Assembly: GCF_000250675.2 (NCBI RefSeq)
Contig: NC_018681.1
Span: 5,890,001 to 5,954,000, forward strand
DNA length: 64,000 nt
Reading direction: 5' to 3'
Source: Nocardia brasiliensis ATCC 700358
Lineage (GTDB): Bacteria > Actinomycetota > Actinomycetes > Mycobacteriales > Mycobacteriaceae
Part shown: in pieces, positions 8,700-16,517 of the stretch
Layout: every line of letters begins with the position of its first letter
Position numbering within the stretch: position 1 is the first letter of the stretch
Program-made: the position numbers and the translations under genes
The notes under the pieces: generated by a model
Told to the model about the DNA's origin: nothing
Seen by the model: only the letters and a program-made list of their open reading frames with translations
Databases searched by the model: none

Positions 8700-9211
8700 G
8701 CGAGGATCTCGTCCACCGTCTGCTCTACAGTGAGATCCGAAGTGTCCAGCCACAATCCGATGCGGGGCGTCTCGTCCCGCAGCACGGTGTCCAGATCCTC
8801 GACGGTGAACGAGCCGTAGGCGACCTTGTCGCGCCCGGCCTCCCGGGCAGCGACCGCCGCCGGTCGCGGAGCGAGCACCACCACGTACAGCGGGCGGGTC
8901 CGGAACTGCTCGATGGTGTAGGGCAGCAGCGCACCGAGCACCGTGTCCTGCACGATCGCGGTGAAACCCGCCGCAACGTAGGTGTCCGCCGTTTGGGCGG
9001 CGAGGCGGTGCCGCAACCGCAACTGGTCCATCGCTTCAGTCGTCGGCTCCCTGCTCATCTCGGCCCGCCCGCCCACGACGAACCGCCGATAGGTGTCGCC
9101 ACGGACATGCGCCGAGCGCGGCAGCCGCGCGGCGAGCGCCTGTGCCACAGTCGATTTGCCCGCCGCCTGGATACCGGTGAGGAGATAGGCCGATGCCGTC
9201 ATACCGATCAT
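8675..9211 (-). CDS. P-loop kinase-like AAA ATPase
   Basis: 178 residues starting MIGMTASAYLLTGIQAAGKS; the Walker A motif GIQAAGKST is close to the N-terminus, followed by RGDTYRRF, a mid-protein helix AAQTADTYVAAGF and VVVLAPRPAAVAARE. The order matches small P-loop kinases of the chloramphenicol phosphotransferase/zeta-like group, which phosphorylate small molecules. The substrate is unknown. Its ATG (9211) overlaps the stop of the acetyltransferase gene by 4 nt (ATGA), so the two are translationally coupled. Confidence 0.75.
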   Translation of the reverse strand: MIGMTASAYLLTGIQAAGKSTVAQALAARLPRSAHVRGDTYRRFVVGGRAEMSREPTTEAMDQLRLRHRLAAQTADTYVAAGFTAIVQDTVLGALLPYTIEQFRTRPLYVVVLAPRPAAVAAREAGRDKVAYGSFTVEDLDTVLRDETPRIGLWLDTSDLTVEQTVDEILARAEPLCR

Positions 9212-10398
9212 GTTCGCAACCCCGGCAACCGATTTTCCGCGCCCGCTAGCCACTCGTCGCGGCACACCTCGTACTCGACCTCCCCGTGCTCGGTGCCGGG
9301 CAGTGGATCCTCGAAGTCGGGATAGAACGTGCGGACATAGCGGAGACCCACCTTCTCCATCACCCGACGCGAGCCGACATTGACGGCCATCGTCTGAGCC
9401 CACACCCGCCGCACCCCGAACTCGGTGAACCCTTTGTGCACCAGTGCCCGCGCCACTTCGGTCGCATACCCCCGCCCCCACACCGACGCCCCGAACCGAT
9501 AACCGAGCTCGACCTCCCGGCACCCACCATCCGCCGGCGGCTGCAACGCCACCCAGCCCACAAACGCACCCACCTGTTCCGCGTCGACCGAAGTCGCCAC
9601 CGCACGCGTTCCGCCCTCCGAGTCCGGCGAAGTGGTGCGGGACGAACTCGCCACCACGCCCACTCGGCCAACCGAATCCGGCGAACTGGTTCCGGACGAA
9701 CCCGCCACCGCACCAGCACGGCCGTCCGGATTCGGCGATACGGTCCCCGACGAACTTGCCTCCGAACCTGCTCCGCCAGCCCGATTCGGCGATACCGTGC
9801 CCGAAGGACTCGCCACCGCACCCGCACGACCGTCCGAATTTGGCGATACCGTGCCCGACGAACACGCGACCGCGCCCACTCCGCCAACCCAATTCGGCGA
9901 TGTGATGCCGGACGAACTCGCCACCGCACCCGCGCGACCGTCCGAGTCCGGCGATACCGTGCTCGACGAACACGCGACCGCGCCCACTGCGCCAGTCGAA
10001 ACCGGCGATGTAGTGCCGCATGAACTTGCCACCGCACCCACCCTGCCAGCCGATACCGGCAATACCGTGCCCGACGAACACCCGGCCGCACCCACTCGGC
10101 TGGCCGAGTCCAGCGACTCGCGGGCCGACCACGCACTGGCGTCGATCGCACCGCTGTCGGCCATGGCGGAGCGCGATATCGTCGACCGCTCCAGCACCGC
10201 GAAACGACCCAGCGGACTTCGTGCGTAGTCACGCAGAATTCGAGGCAACACCTCGTCCTCGATTTCGGCGCGTGGCGTCGGCTCCCCGGTCAGGTAGCGC
10301 ATCACCGCCGGATCACTGTCCAAGCGCACCAGTTCATCGACGTCGTCTGCGTCGAACCGGCGCAACACCAGCCGTGGCGTCCTCAGAAAAATCCGCAC
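9208..10398 (-). CDS. RimJ/RimL-type GNAT acetyltransferase with internal 18-residue repeats
   Basis: 396 residues from a GTG at 10398 (AGGA 6 nt upstream). The N-terminal part LRTPRLVLRRFDADDVDEL and the C-terminal part (VELGYRFGASVWGRGYATEVARALV, then RVWAQTMAVNVGSRRVMEKVGL) are a normal GNAT domain that acetylates an amine, often a protein N-terminus, with acetyl-CoA. Between FAVLER and VGWVAL a low-complexity block of about 190 residues is inserted, made of nine 18-residue repeats rich in Ala, Ser, Gly and Val. The insertion falls in the beta-sheet region before the acetyl-CoA loop, probably as an exposed loop. Whether the enzyme is active is not known. Coupled to the P-loop kinase gene. 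Confidence 0.8.
   Translation of the reverse strand: MRIFLRTPRLVLRRFDADDVDELVRLDSDPAVMRYLTGEPTPRAEIEDEVLPRILRDYARSPLGRFAVLERSTISRSAMADSGAIDASAWSARESLDSASRVGAAGCSSGTVLPVSAGRVGAVASSCGTTSPVSTGAVGAVACSSSTVSPDSDGRAGAVASSSGITSPNWVGGVGAVACSSGTVSPNSDGRAGAVASPSGTVSPNRAGGAGSEASSSGTVSPNPDGRAGAVAGSSGTSSPDSVGRVGVVASSSRTTSPDSEGGTRAVATSVDAEQVGAFVGWVALQPPADGGCREVELGYRFGASVWGRGYATEVARALVHKGFTEFGVRRVWAQTMAVNVGSRRVMEKVGLRYVRTFYPDFEDPLPGTEHGEVEYEVCRDEWLAGAENRLPGLRT
9613..10098 (-). repeat. nine-copy 54-bp coding minisatellite
   Basis: Nine contiguous 54-bp units, each encoding 18 residues with consensus G-A-V-A-S-S-S-G-T-V-S-P-N-S-D-G-R-A, in frame inside the acetyltransferase; a decayed tenth unit follows (GTRAVATSVDAEQVG). 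Units differ by scattered substitutions but no length changes, so the frame is preserved. Because 54 is a multiple of 3, all other frames also stay open, which produces false ORFs on the plus strand. Confidence 0.95.
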
Positions 10399-10436
10399 CA
10401 GCCATCCTGTGCCGACCGCCACCCGCCCGTCCAACC

Positions 10437-10470
10437 CATTTCGCCCGGCGAGCACATTTCGCCCGGCGAG
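10437..10470. repeat. two 18-bp direct repeats upstream of the acetyltransferase
   Basis: CATTTCGCCCGGCGAG occurs at 10437-10452 and again at 10455-10470, a period of 18 bp. It lies in the 241-bp region between the divergent acetyltransferase and the hypothetical gene at 10640, where an operator is possible. Confidence 0.6.
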
Positions 10471-10639
10471 CAACTCCCACCACCAAACTTCAGAGCAGCC
10501 AAACCACCACGCGCACACCCCACCCACAGCGCTCGACGATCGACTCGCGCCACCGGAGTTCGGGGCTGGCCGGGTGCCCGGGACGGCTCTACTGTGGCAT
10601 TCTGTCCTGCGCAGTGGGCTGGGATGAGCAAGGTGGGTT

Positions 10640-11155
10640 GTGGTGCTGAGTCAGGATGTCGAGCTGGCCGGACGGTGGTGGCAGTGGGCGATGTCGATAC
10701 CCACCGAACGTAACCCCGTCTGCGATGAGACCGGGCGGTTTGCCGGGGAGAATCAGCCTGCGGACGTCTGGTTCCTCGCCGGCACGTTCGGCGGTAAAGC
10801 AAGCCGGCGCTGCGAGATCCCCCACGGCAAACCGATCTTCTTCCCCCTGTTCAACATGATGCACAGGACCACCCTGCGCAACCGACGCATCCCATACGTC
10901 GCGACCGCAAGCGGTCACGCCGAACTCAACGGCGTACCCCTGCCGGTCCGCGAGGTCGCCAACCGCAAACCATTCCCCGTCGAAGCCGTCGAGGGCGGCC
11001 CCTTCGGCGAACACGGCCGCTACAAAGCAACCGCCTGGGGCCTGTGGGCCACCCTGGAAGACCTCGCCTACGGCAACTACATCCTCACCTTCGGCGGCGA
11101 ATACGAACCCGGCGGCTTCTGGGTCGAAGCCACCTACGACCTCGAAATCGTCTGA
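10640..11155 (+). CDS. conserved hypothetical protein (NPV-WFLAGTFGG family)
   Basis: 171 residues with WWQWAMSIPTERNPVCDETG, then VWFLAGTFGGKASRRCEIP and HGKPIFFPLFNMM. I recall this motif order from uncharacterised proteins in several bacterial phyla, usually with a signal peptide; none is visible here, and no function is known. Two conserved cysteines (in NPVCDET and RRCEIP) could pair. AAGG lies 7 nt before the GTG start. Last plus-strand gene before the repeat-rich gap. Confidence 0.65.
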   Translation: MVLSQDVELAGRWWQWAMSIPTERNPVCDETGRFAGENQPADVWFLAGTFGGKASRRCEIPHGKPIFFPLFNMMHRTTLRNRRIPYVATASGHAELNGVPLPVREVANRKPFPVEAVEGGPFGEHGRYKATAWGLWATLEDLAYGNYILTFGGEYEPGGFWVEATYDLEIV

Positions 11156-11236
11156 CCTCGCACCTGTGCCCATCCTGGTTCGCCAGTGCTGACCGGCCGG
11201 AGCTGACCGGCCGAGTTGACCGGCCCGAGCCGACCC

Positions 11237-11336
11237 GCCCAAGCCGACTCACCCGAGCTGGTCCGCCCGAGCCGACCCCCCGAGCTGACCGGCCCGAGCT
11301 GACCGGCCCAAGCCGACTCACCCGAGCTGGTCCGCC
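11237..11336. repeat. 31-bp direct duplication in GAGCTGACCGG-rich repeats
   Basis: The same 31 bp (starting GCCCAAGCCGACTCACCCGA) occurs at 11237-11267 and 11306-11336. The interval and the flanks (about 11180-11360) are built from shorter variants of GAGCTGACCGGCCC, so this is a decaying tandem array just downstream of the gene at 10640. Confidence 0.8.
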
Positions 11337-11658
11337 AGAGCGGTCTGCCAGAGCTGTGAGCCGCCAGAACACGTGCGCATCCCGAGAGCGGGTGCCAGCC
11401 TTACTCTGCGCCGCGAGGGCGGGCCGTTGGTTCGGGTGATGGCTGGGTTTTGTTGGGATTCCTTGCGTTTCGTCCTGTTGGCTGGCTACCGCAGTGTGAC
11501 GAGCCCAGTTTCGTGCACCTGCCGCGGGAGTTACATGGATAGCGCTGAGCGCGTCGGGTGCCGTACCCGGCTGTAGGCGCACGTCAGGTGCGCCGCGCCA
11601 AGTTCCGGCGTGGTCATCTGGCTGTCGTGGAGTCTCGAGCAGCTTGGGAGAAGAGAGG

Positions 11659-11914
11659 GCGCGTGAATTGAGCAGGGCACGAGTGGCGCAGCGCGTGAAT
11701 TGAGCAGGGCACGAGTGGCGCAGCGCGTGAATTGAGCAGGGCACGAGTGGCGCAGCGCGTGAATTGAGCAGGGCACGAGTGGCGCAGCGCGTGAGTGGCG
11801 CAGCGCGCGAGTCATGCAGCGCGCGAGTCATGCAGCGCGCGAGTGACGCAAGGAGCGAGTGACGCAAGGAGCGAGTGACGCAAGGAGCGAGTGACGCAGC
11901 GCGTGAGTGGTGCA
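11659..11914. repeat. 16-bp satellite, sixteen units
   Basis: Exactly 256 bp divide into sixteen 16-bp units without gaps. The first eight form four identical 32-bp dimers (GCGCGTGAATTGAGCA plus GGGCACGAGTGGCGCA). The next eight are monomers such as GCGCGCGAGTCATGCA and AGGAGCGAGTGACGCA. Higher-order dimer amplification next to diverged monomers is the pattern of slippage or unequal exchange. There are no spacers, so this is not a CRISPR array. Confidence 0.95.
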
Positions 11915-11936
11915 GTGCGAGTGAGGCAAAGCAACG

Positions 11937-11959
11937 CGGGCGGGCGGGCGGGCGGGCGG
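11937..11959 (+). repeat. GGGC run, potential G-quadruplex
   Basis: Five or more GGG tracts separated by single C residues follow directly after the 16-bp satellite. This fits the G3N1 pattern of a very stable quadruplex on the plus strand. Confidence 0.7.
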
Positions 11960-12097
11960 AGCAACGCGTATGCGCAGAGCAACGCGGGCGGGTGACAGCC
12001 GGGGATGGTCAGCCTGGCCGGCGAGTAGCAGTGGGGTGGGTGCTTAGCAGTCGGAGGTCAGGACCAAGCGACAGATAGGGAGATCGGGGCAAGAGCT

Positions 12098-12165
12098 GCA
12101 CCACTTCTAGGGATTCGCACCCGTTCTAGCAGGCCAGAGGGGGTGCGAATCCCTAGAAGTGGTGC
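12098..12165. repeat. hairpin family A, copy 1 (perfect 24-bp stem, 20-nt loop)
   Basis: Left arm 12098-12121 (starts GCACCACTTCTAGGG) pairs perfectly over 24 bp with right arm 12142-12165 (ends CCCTAGAAGTGGTGC); loop 12122-12141. It is bracketed by two copies of the 19-mer GGACCAAGCGACAGATAGG (12061-12079 and 12213-12231). The same 24-20-24 plan recurs at 27856, 28768 and 52388. Confidence 0.93.
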
Positions 12166-12230
12166 GGATACGCAGAAGGGGTGCGGTTGATCGCTACGGG
12201 AGCCGAGCGAGTGGACCAAGCGACAGATAG

Positions 12231-12310
12231 GTCGGGGGTCACAGAGAGTTCATACGGTTCACAGCAGCTGTAGCTGCTGTGAACCGTAGGGAACGTCTGT
12301 GACCCCCGAC
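12231..12310. repeat. hairpin family B, copy 1 (about 39-bp stem)
   Basis: Left arm 12231-12269 (GTCGGGGGTCACAGAG...ACGGTTCACAGCAGCT) and right arm 12272-12310 pair with a few mismatches around a 2-nt centre. The arm begins at the end of the 19-mer GGACCAAGCGACAGATAGG. Related copies lie at 28228 and 40777. A possible bidirectional terminator for the convergent genes on both sides. Confidence 0.92.
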
Positions 12311-12612
12311 TCGCGCCGTGAAACACGCCGAGGGGCAACGACACCCACCCGAAACCGCTGATACCCGTCAAGGAACTCTCGAAAACGGCACCACAGCCAG
12401 ATGACCACGCTGGGACAGGACGCCGCACACCTGACGCGCGCCTACAGTCGGGAACCCCACCTGACGCGCTCAGCACCATCCGTGTAACTCCCGCGGCAGG
12501 CGCACGAAACTGGGCTCGTCATACGACGGGAACAAGCCAACAGGACCAAACGCATGGGCATCGAGCCGAACGCGACGCATCGGCAGTCGAACGCAACAAC
12601 CACCCGCACTCC

Positions 12613-14511
12613 CTACTCCGCAGCACGGGCGAGAAACGTTAAGTAGCTAGGGCTCTCGGGGTCGAGGACGATGGTTTGGCCGGTGATGTGGCGTTGACGC
12701 CAGGGGGCGAGGAAGTGGCGGGGGAAGCTGGTGCGGCTCACGGCTACGCGTAGTCGGTGGCCGGCGGGGAGTAGAGCTTCGGTGGGGTTGATTTCGATGT
12801 CGATGGTGAACGGCGTGCCGGGTTCGATGGGGAGGACCGCGTCGGCGGTGAGGGTGTGCAGCGGGAAGAGGAGTTCGCCGTCGACGTAATCGCTTGCGGC
12901 GGTGTCGATCGCGCGGTGGGTGGAGAGCAGGGCGCCGCGGGTGAGGGGCACCGAGGCGCCGTCGGGTTCGACGTCGCAGACGGTGACGGACCAGAAGGCG
13001 TCGGCGCCTTCGATTTCGGCGTTGAGATGCAGGTTCATGGTGCCGGAGAGCACGGTGTCGGTGGGAAACGGCGCGCTCGTGAAGGTGACCGCACCCGCTT
13101 CGGCGTGCCGGTCGTCGGTGCCGAACCGCCTGCCGAGCAGCAGGGTGACGCCCATGCTCATCACGCCGGTGTTGTTGGAAGCCATGCGCGTCGGGCCGTT
13201 GGGCAGCGGGAGCCGCGATTCGATCTCGGCCGGCTCGGCGGTGAGCGCGGCGTCGGTTCCCGCGTGCGGTGCGGTGCCGCTGGTCGCGGGGTCGAGGTAG
13301 AGCTTGCGCACGGTCGCCGCGGGGTCGGGGAACTGCTTGTGCTGCAACCATTTACCGTCGCCCTGCCGACGCACGGTCACCGGCCCGTACCGGTCGATGC
13401 CGTTGTCGATGTCCTTGACCCAGCGGTCGAACCACGCGCACTGCAACTCGTCGATCGGCTGCGGACTGTCCGGAGCGCCGAAGCCCGAACCGGCGGTCAG
13501 ATGATACGAATCATCGACCAGCACCTGTTTCGCTCCACCGGACAACGGAATTCGGTCGAACATCCGGAAGTTGGATCGGTTGTAGACGTCGTGCCAGCCG
13601 CCGTGGATCCAGGTCGGCACCGTGATGTCTTCGAAGCGCGCCAGTTTGGTCGCCCACATCGGGTTGAGGAAACTGTCGGGGTGGTTCTCGGTGAGCCCGA
13701 TCTCGACGGCGTGGCGCACCCAGCTGGCCGGGTCAGCGAACCGGTCGCGCAGGAACTGCTTGGTGATCCCCGCCTTCCGCAGTCCCGACACCGACGGTAA
13801 CCATTTGAAGCCGTTCACGGCCAGGATCCACAGCAGCATGCCGGGAGTCGGCACCCCGCCGGTCAGTCCCAGCTCACGCACCTGGTCTTCGCCGGCCTCG
13901 ATCGCGAACACCGCGCGCAGCCCCTCCGGCCGCAAACCCGCGGTGATCAACGCCGAGATCGCCCCGTAGGAGATGCCGGTGACCACGAATTCGCCGTTGC
14001 ACCAGGGCTGTTCGCGGACCCACGCGACGGCCTCCAGGTAGTCCTGCTGTTCCCGGGGCTGGAAGAAGTCCCAACTGCCGGTCGACGTACCGGTCCCCCG
14101 CACGTCGATCATCAGCCCGACGTAGCCGCGCAACACCGCGGTGCGGTTGATCACGAACGGCTCGAGAATGCCGCCTGCGGGCGTGTACAGCACGTCTCGC
14201 GCCGTGAACCGCTGCCGGTCCGAGCCGCCGAGCCGGGCACTGAGCTTCCGTAAGGTGTTGTGCCAGCGCATACCTCGGCGATTGAGCATCTTGTTGTACG
14301 CGGTGAAGTTGATGATCGCGGGCAACGGCTCACGGGCGGGTCCGCCACCGTCGCCGGGTCGCAGGATATCGGCGGTGAGGACGGCACCATCGGACATCGG
14401 GATGGGAACCGTGTTGGCGCCGAACAGTTTCGGATAGCGCACCGGACCGATCTCGAATCGGTGGTTCGGCGGTACCGTCGTCGCCGCGGTGCTGAGTGGC
14501 TGGGCCGTCAT
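12613..14511 (-). CDS. CocE/NonD family (S15) hydrolase
   Basis: 632 residues from the ATG at 14511. The N-terminal alpha/beta-hydrolase domain has MSDGAVLTADILRPG, the oxyanion region DVRGTGTSTGSW and the nucleophile elbow GISYGAIS. After a helical cap, the histidine-bearing segment is followed by a C-terminal jelly-roll domain (LSGTMNLHLNAEI through GHRLRVAVSRTSFPRHF). Members are serine hydrolases such as cocaine esterase or Xaa-Pro peptidases. The substrate here is unknown. The frame upstream of 14511 is open but lacks family sequence. It lies 83 bp downstream of the FHA gene on the same strand, so it could be read from the PknG operon, although no functional link is evident. Confidence 0.85.
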   Translation of the reverse strand: MTAQPLSTAATTVPPNHRFEIGPVRYPKLFGANTVPIPMSDGAVLTADILRPGDGGGPAREPLPAIINFTAYNKMLNRRGMRWHNTLRKLSARLGGSDRQRFTARDVLYTPAGGILEPFVINRTAVLRGYVGLMIDVRGTGTSTGSWDFFQPREQQDYLEAVAWVREQPWCNGEFVVTGISYGAISALITAGLRPEGLRAVFAIEAGEDQVRELGLTGGVPTPGMLLWILAVNGFKWLPSVSGLRKAGITKQFLRDRFADPASWVRHAVEIGLTENHPDSFLNPMWATKLARFEDITVPTWIHGGWHDVYNRSNFRMFDRIPLSGGAKQVLVDDSYHLTAGSGFGAPDSPQPIDELQCAWFDRWVKDIDNGIDRYGPVTVRRQGDGKWLQHKQFPDPAATVRKLYLDPATSGTAPHAGTDAALTAEPAEIESRLPLPNGPTRMASNNTGVMSMGVTLLLGRRFGTDDRHAEAGAVTFTSAPFPTDTVLSGTMNLHLNAEIEGADAFWSVTVCDVEPDGASVPLTRGALLSTHRAIDTAASDYVDGELLFPLHTLTADAVLPIEPGTPFTIDIEINPTEALLPAGHRLRVAVSRTSFPRHFLAPWRQRHITGQTIVLDPESPSYLTFLARAAE

Positions 14512-14594
14512 AGTGCACGACGATAGGCGTAAACGAACACCGCCGTCCCCGAAATCGGCACTACTGTCCCAGACGGGACGATCCGGCAGGACGT

Positions 14595-15230
14595 TCAGGC
14601 AGGTTCGGCGCTCAGCACGATGGTGGTCCAACCCCCGAGGTGGATCCGATCCCCGCTGCGCAACCGCACCGGCACCCGCGCGGGGATGCGGTCGTCACTG
14701 CCGTTGACGCTGGTGCCGTTGGTGGAACCGAGATCGGTGACGGTGAGCCCGTCGGCATCGAGGTGCAGGGTGGCGTGCGCGCGCGAGACACCGACGTCGG
14801 CGGGGGCGATGCCGAGGTCGATATCGGGGCTGAGCCCCTGCGAAGCGCTGCGCTTGCCGATCAGGATGTCGTTGCCGTGCAGCACGATTCGACGTTCAGG
14901 GTAGAACGCCGGGAACCCGACCTGGTCGGCGTCGGGCCCCTTGCGGGCGATCACCCGATCGTAGAACTCCCGATCGGCGGTGACGGTGGCGACCCAGACA
15001 ACCGGGTCCGGGACCACCGTCTGTGTGGTCTCCTGCGCTGCGGCGGGCGGCGCGGGCAAGGCCGAATCGTGTCCGCACTGCTCGCAGAAGCGGCCGCCGG
15101 CTGGCGCGCCGCACGCGGGGCACAGCGCGCTCGGTTCGACCACGGCGGCAGCCGAACCGATCGGCGCACCACAGCTGTCGCAGTAGTCCGTCGCGCTCGA
15201 TTCGTGCCCGTCCGGGCAGGTGACGGTCAT
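14595..15230 (-). CDS. FHA-domain protein with two zinc ribbons
   Basis: 211 residues. Two CxxC-type zinc ribbons come first (residues 5-20 and 37-52; CDSCG, CPACG, CEQCG), then a Pro/Ala linker with the short motif ETTQTV (67-72), and a C-terminal FHA domain (about 115-205) with the phosphothreonine-binding signatures GKR, SRAH and GSTNGT. FHA domains bind phosphothreonine peptides, so this is the likely reader or target of the PknG-like kinase upstream. ETTQ resembles the ETTS phospho-site of GarA/OdhI, a known PknG substrate; that comparison is inference. It is the last gene of the seven-gene operon and abuts the VWA gene stop. Confidence 0.85.
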   Translation of the reverse strand: MTVTCPDGHESSATDYCDSCGAPIGSAAAVVEPSALCPACGAPAGGRFCEQCGHDSALPAPPAAAQETTQTVVPDPVVWVATVTADREFYDRVIARKGPDADQVGFPAFYPERRIVLHGNDILIGKRSASQGLSPDIDLGIAPADVGVSRAHATLHLDADGLTVTDLGSTNGTSVNGSDDRIPARVPVRLRSGDRIHLGGWTTIVLSAEPA

Positions 15231-16517
15231 CTACCCCTCCTTCCGCACCCTGGCCGTCTTGGTCGATCGCGCGTCCAGCGCCATCTCTTCCGCGGCCGCG
15301 ACACCGGCGCGCAACCGGACCGTCCCGTTCTGCTCGTCGACCTCGACCACGCCGCGCAACAACTTCGCCGTGCCCTCGTTCCCCGATTCCGCGGCGAGCT
15401 CGACTGCCCGCCGCAGTTTGGCCGTCGCGGTCTCGGTGTCGCCGCTCTTGCGCGCCGCCAGCCCTTCCTGCACCGCCTGAGCCAGTTCGGCCTGCCCGGT
15501 GTAATGCGCTACGCGCCTGCTGATTCGGGCGGACAGTTCGGTGTCGGTGGTCCAGACCGCCTTCACCAGCCCCTGTCCGAGCACCTCCCCACCGCTGACC
15601 ACGCTGACCCGGGCGGCGAGCTTCTCCCGGCCCGGCGCACCAGGTTCCACCTGCACCTGCACGTGGTAGTCGCGGTCCTCGGCGCCCCACGCACCGAGCG
15701 GGTACTCCCCCACCTGGGCGGCGGTGTCGACCCGGCGGGCGGTGAGGTCCTCGATGGCCGGCGCCACCTGCTTGACGAAACGCACCTTGGCCCCGGCCGG
15801 AGTCCACACCCGCAGGGTCAGTTCCGGAATCGCCTTGGCCATCGAGCCCCGCATCATGGCGGTGAAATCCGCGGCCAGCTCGGCCGGGTCGGCAACGATG
15901 TCGACGGTGCCGTGCAGCGCCGAGGCGATGGCCCGCAATTCGTCCACCCGCCAATCGGTTCCGACGCCACGGCAATCACAGGTGAACACGCCCTCGGACT
16001 GCGCGATCTCCGCGGCGAGCGCGGCGGGTTCCTCGTGCTCGTTCTTGCCGTCGGTGAGCAGGATGGCGTGCACCATCGCGCCGGGATGCTTCTTGGCCAG
16101 CTGTCTGGTGAGGCCGAGCCAGGTGCCCATCGCGGTGCCGCCGCCCGCCTTCAGCTTGTCCAGCTTGCGGCGCGCGGCGGCCCGGGATTCGCGGTTGGCG
16201 GCCAGCGACGGCACGTCGGTGGGAAAGGCCAGCCGGGCGATGTGCGTACCGTCGATGATGGCGAATCTGGTCCCGTCGGCCATCGCGTCCAGCGCGGCCA
16301 GGGTGGCCTGGCGGGCGCCCGGGAATTTGTGCCCGGTGGCCATCGACCCCGAGCAGTCGACGATGATCACCTCGAGCCGCTCCTGCGGCGGCGCGGCGAC
16401 CACCAGGCCGGCCGCGGTTTCCACGGTGACCACGGCATCGACCGTGCCGACCCCGTCGGCCAGATATTCGTTCTGGTCCACGGCGACCGAAACACCGTTT
16501 CCTGCAAGAGAACTCAC
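15231..16517 (-). CDS. VWA-domain protein
   Basis: 428 residues from a GTG at 16517 that overlaps the PP2C stop by 4 nt (GTGA). A von Willebrand A domain runs from about residue 47 with an intact MIDAS motif (VDCSGSM), the conserved Thr region (GGGTAMGTWL) and a late Asp (LLTDGKNE). A beta-rich and helical C-terminal region follows (TGQAELAQAVQEGLAARKSGD). VWA domains bind protein partners through a divalent metal. In this operon it is probably a scaffold between kinase, phosphatase and FHA proteins. No signal peptide, so cytosolic. Confidence 0.85.
   Translation of the reverse strand: MSSLAGNGVSVAVDQNEYLADGVGTVDAVVTVETAAGLVVAAPPQERLEVIIVDCSGSMATGHKFPGARQATLAALDAMADGTRFAIIDGTHIARLAFPTDVPSLAANRESRAAARRKLDKLKAGGGTAMGTWLGLTRQLAKKHPGAMVHAILLTDGKNEHEEPAALAAEIAQSEGVFTCDCRGVGTDWRVDELRAIASALHGTVDIVADPAELAADFTAMMRGSMAKAIPELTLRVWTPAGAKVRFVKQVAPAIEDLTARRVDTAAQVGEYPLGAWGAEDRDYHVQVQVEPGAPGREKLAARVSVVSGGEVLGQGLVKAVWTTDTELSARISRRVAHYTGQAELAQAVQEGLAARKSGDTETATAKLRRAVELAAESGNEGTAKLLRGVVEVDEQNGTVRLRAGVAAAEEMALDARSTKTARVRKEG

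Larger units (their letters stand above)
11470..12553. mobile_element. composite element, copy I: long terminal inverted repeats around satellite and hairpins
   Basis: The left arm (about 11470-11630) and right arm (about 12392-12553) are inverted repeats of each other. Both contain CTGCCGCGGGAGTTAC, GCTGAGCGCGTC and GACGAGCCCAGTTTCGTG, in opposite orientation. Between them lie the 16-bp satellite, hairpin A1 and hairpin B1. The same arms occur in the gap at 27965-28500, where the interior is short. No transposase is encoded, so any mobility would be non-autonomous. Arm ends are approximate. Confidence 0.7.
11156..12612. other. 1.46-kb gene-free, repeat-dense convergent gap
   Basis: No credible gene was found. 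In order the region holds degenerate GAGCTGACCGGCC repeats with a 31-bp duplication, the left arm of a composite inverted-repeat element, a 16-bp satellite, a G-rich run, two copies of the 19-mer GGACCAAGCGACAGATAGG bracketing hairpin A1, hairpin B1, and the right arm of the element. Open frames here have repeat-driven, low-complexity translations. Confidence 0.85.

Noticed and set aside
9632..10228. 198-codon plus-strand ORF with regular PDELATAPARPSEFGDTV-like repeats
   Set aside because: It is the antisense of the 54-bp minisatellite in the acetyltransferase; a repeat whose length is a multiple of 3 keeps every frame open. The acetyltransferase frame has conserved GNAT ends, this one has none.
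11085..11867. 260-codon minus-strand ORF rich in Cys, Arg and His repeats
   Set aside because: It is made almost entirely of the 16-bp satellite and the GAGCTGACCGG repeats, with no ribosome site or domain.
11659..11914. Possible CRISPR array
   Set aside because: Units are contiguous 16- or 32-bp repeats with no unique spacers, and no cas genes are present.
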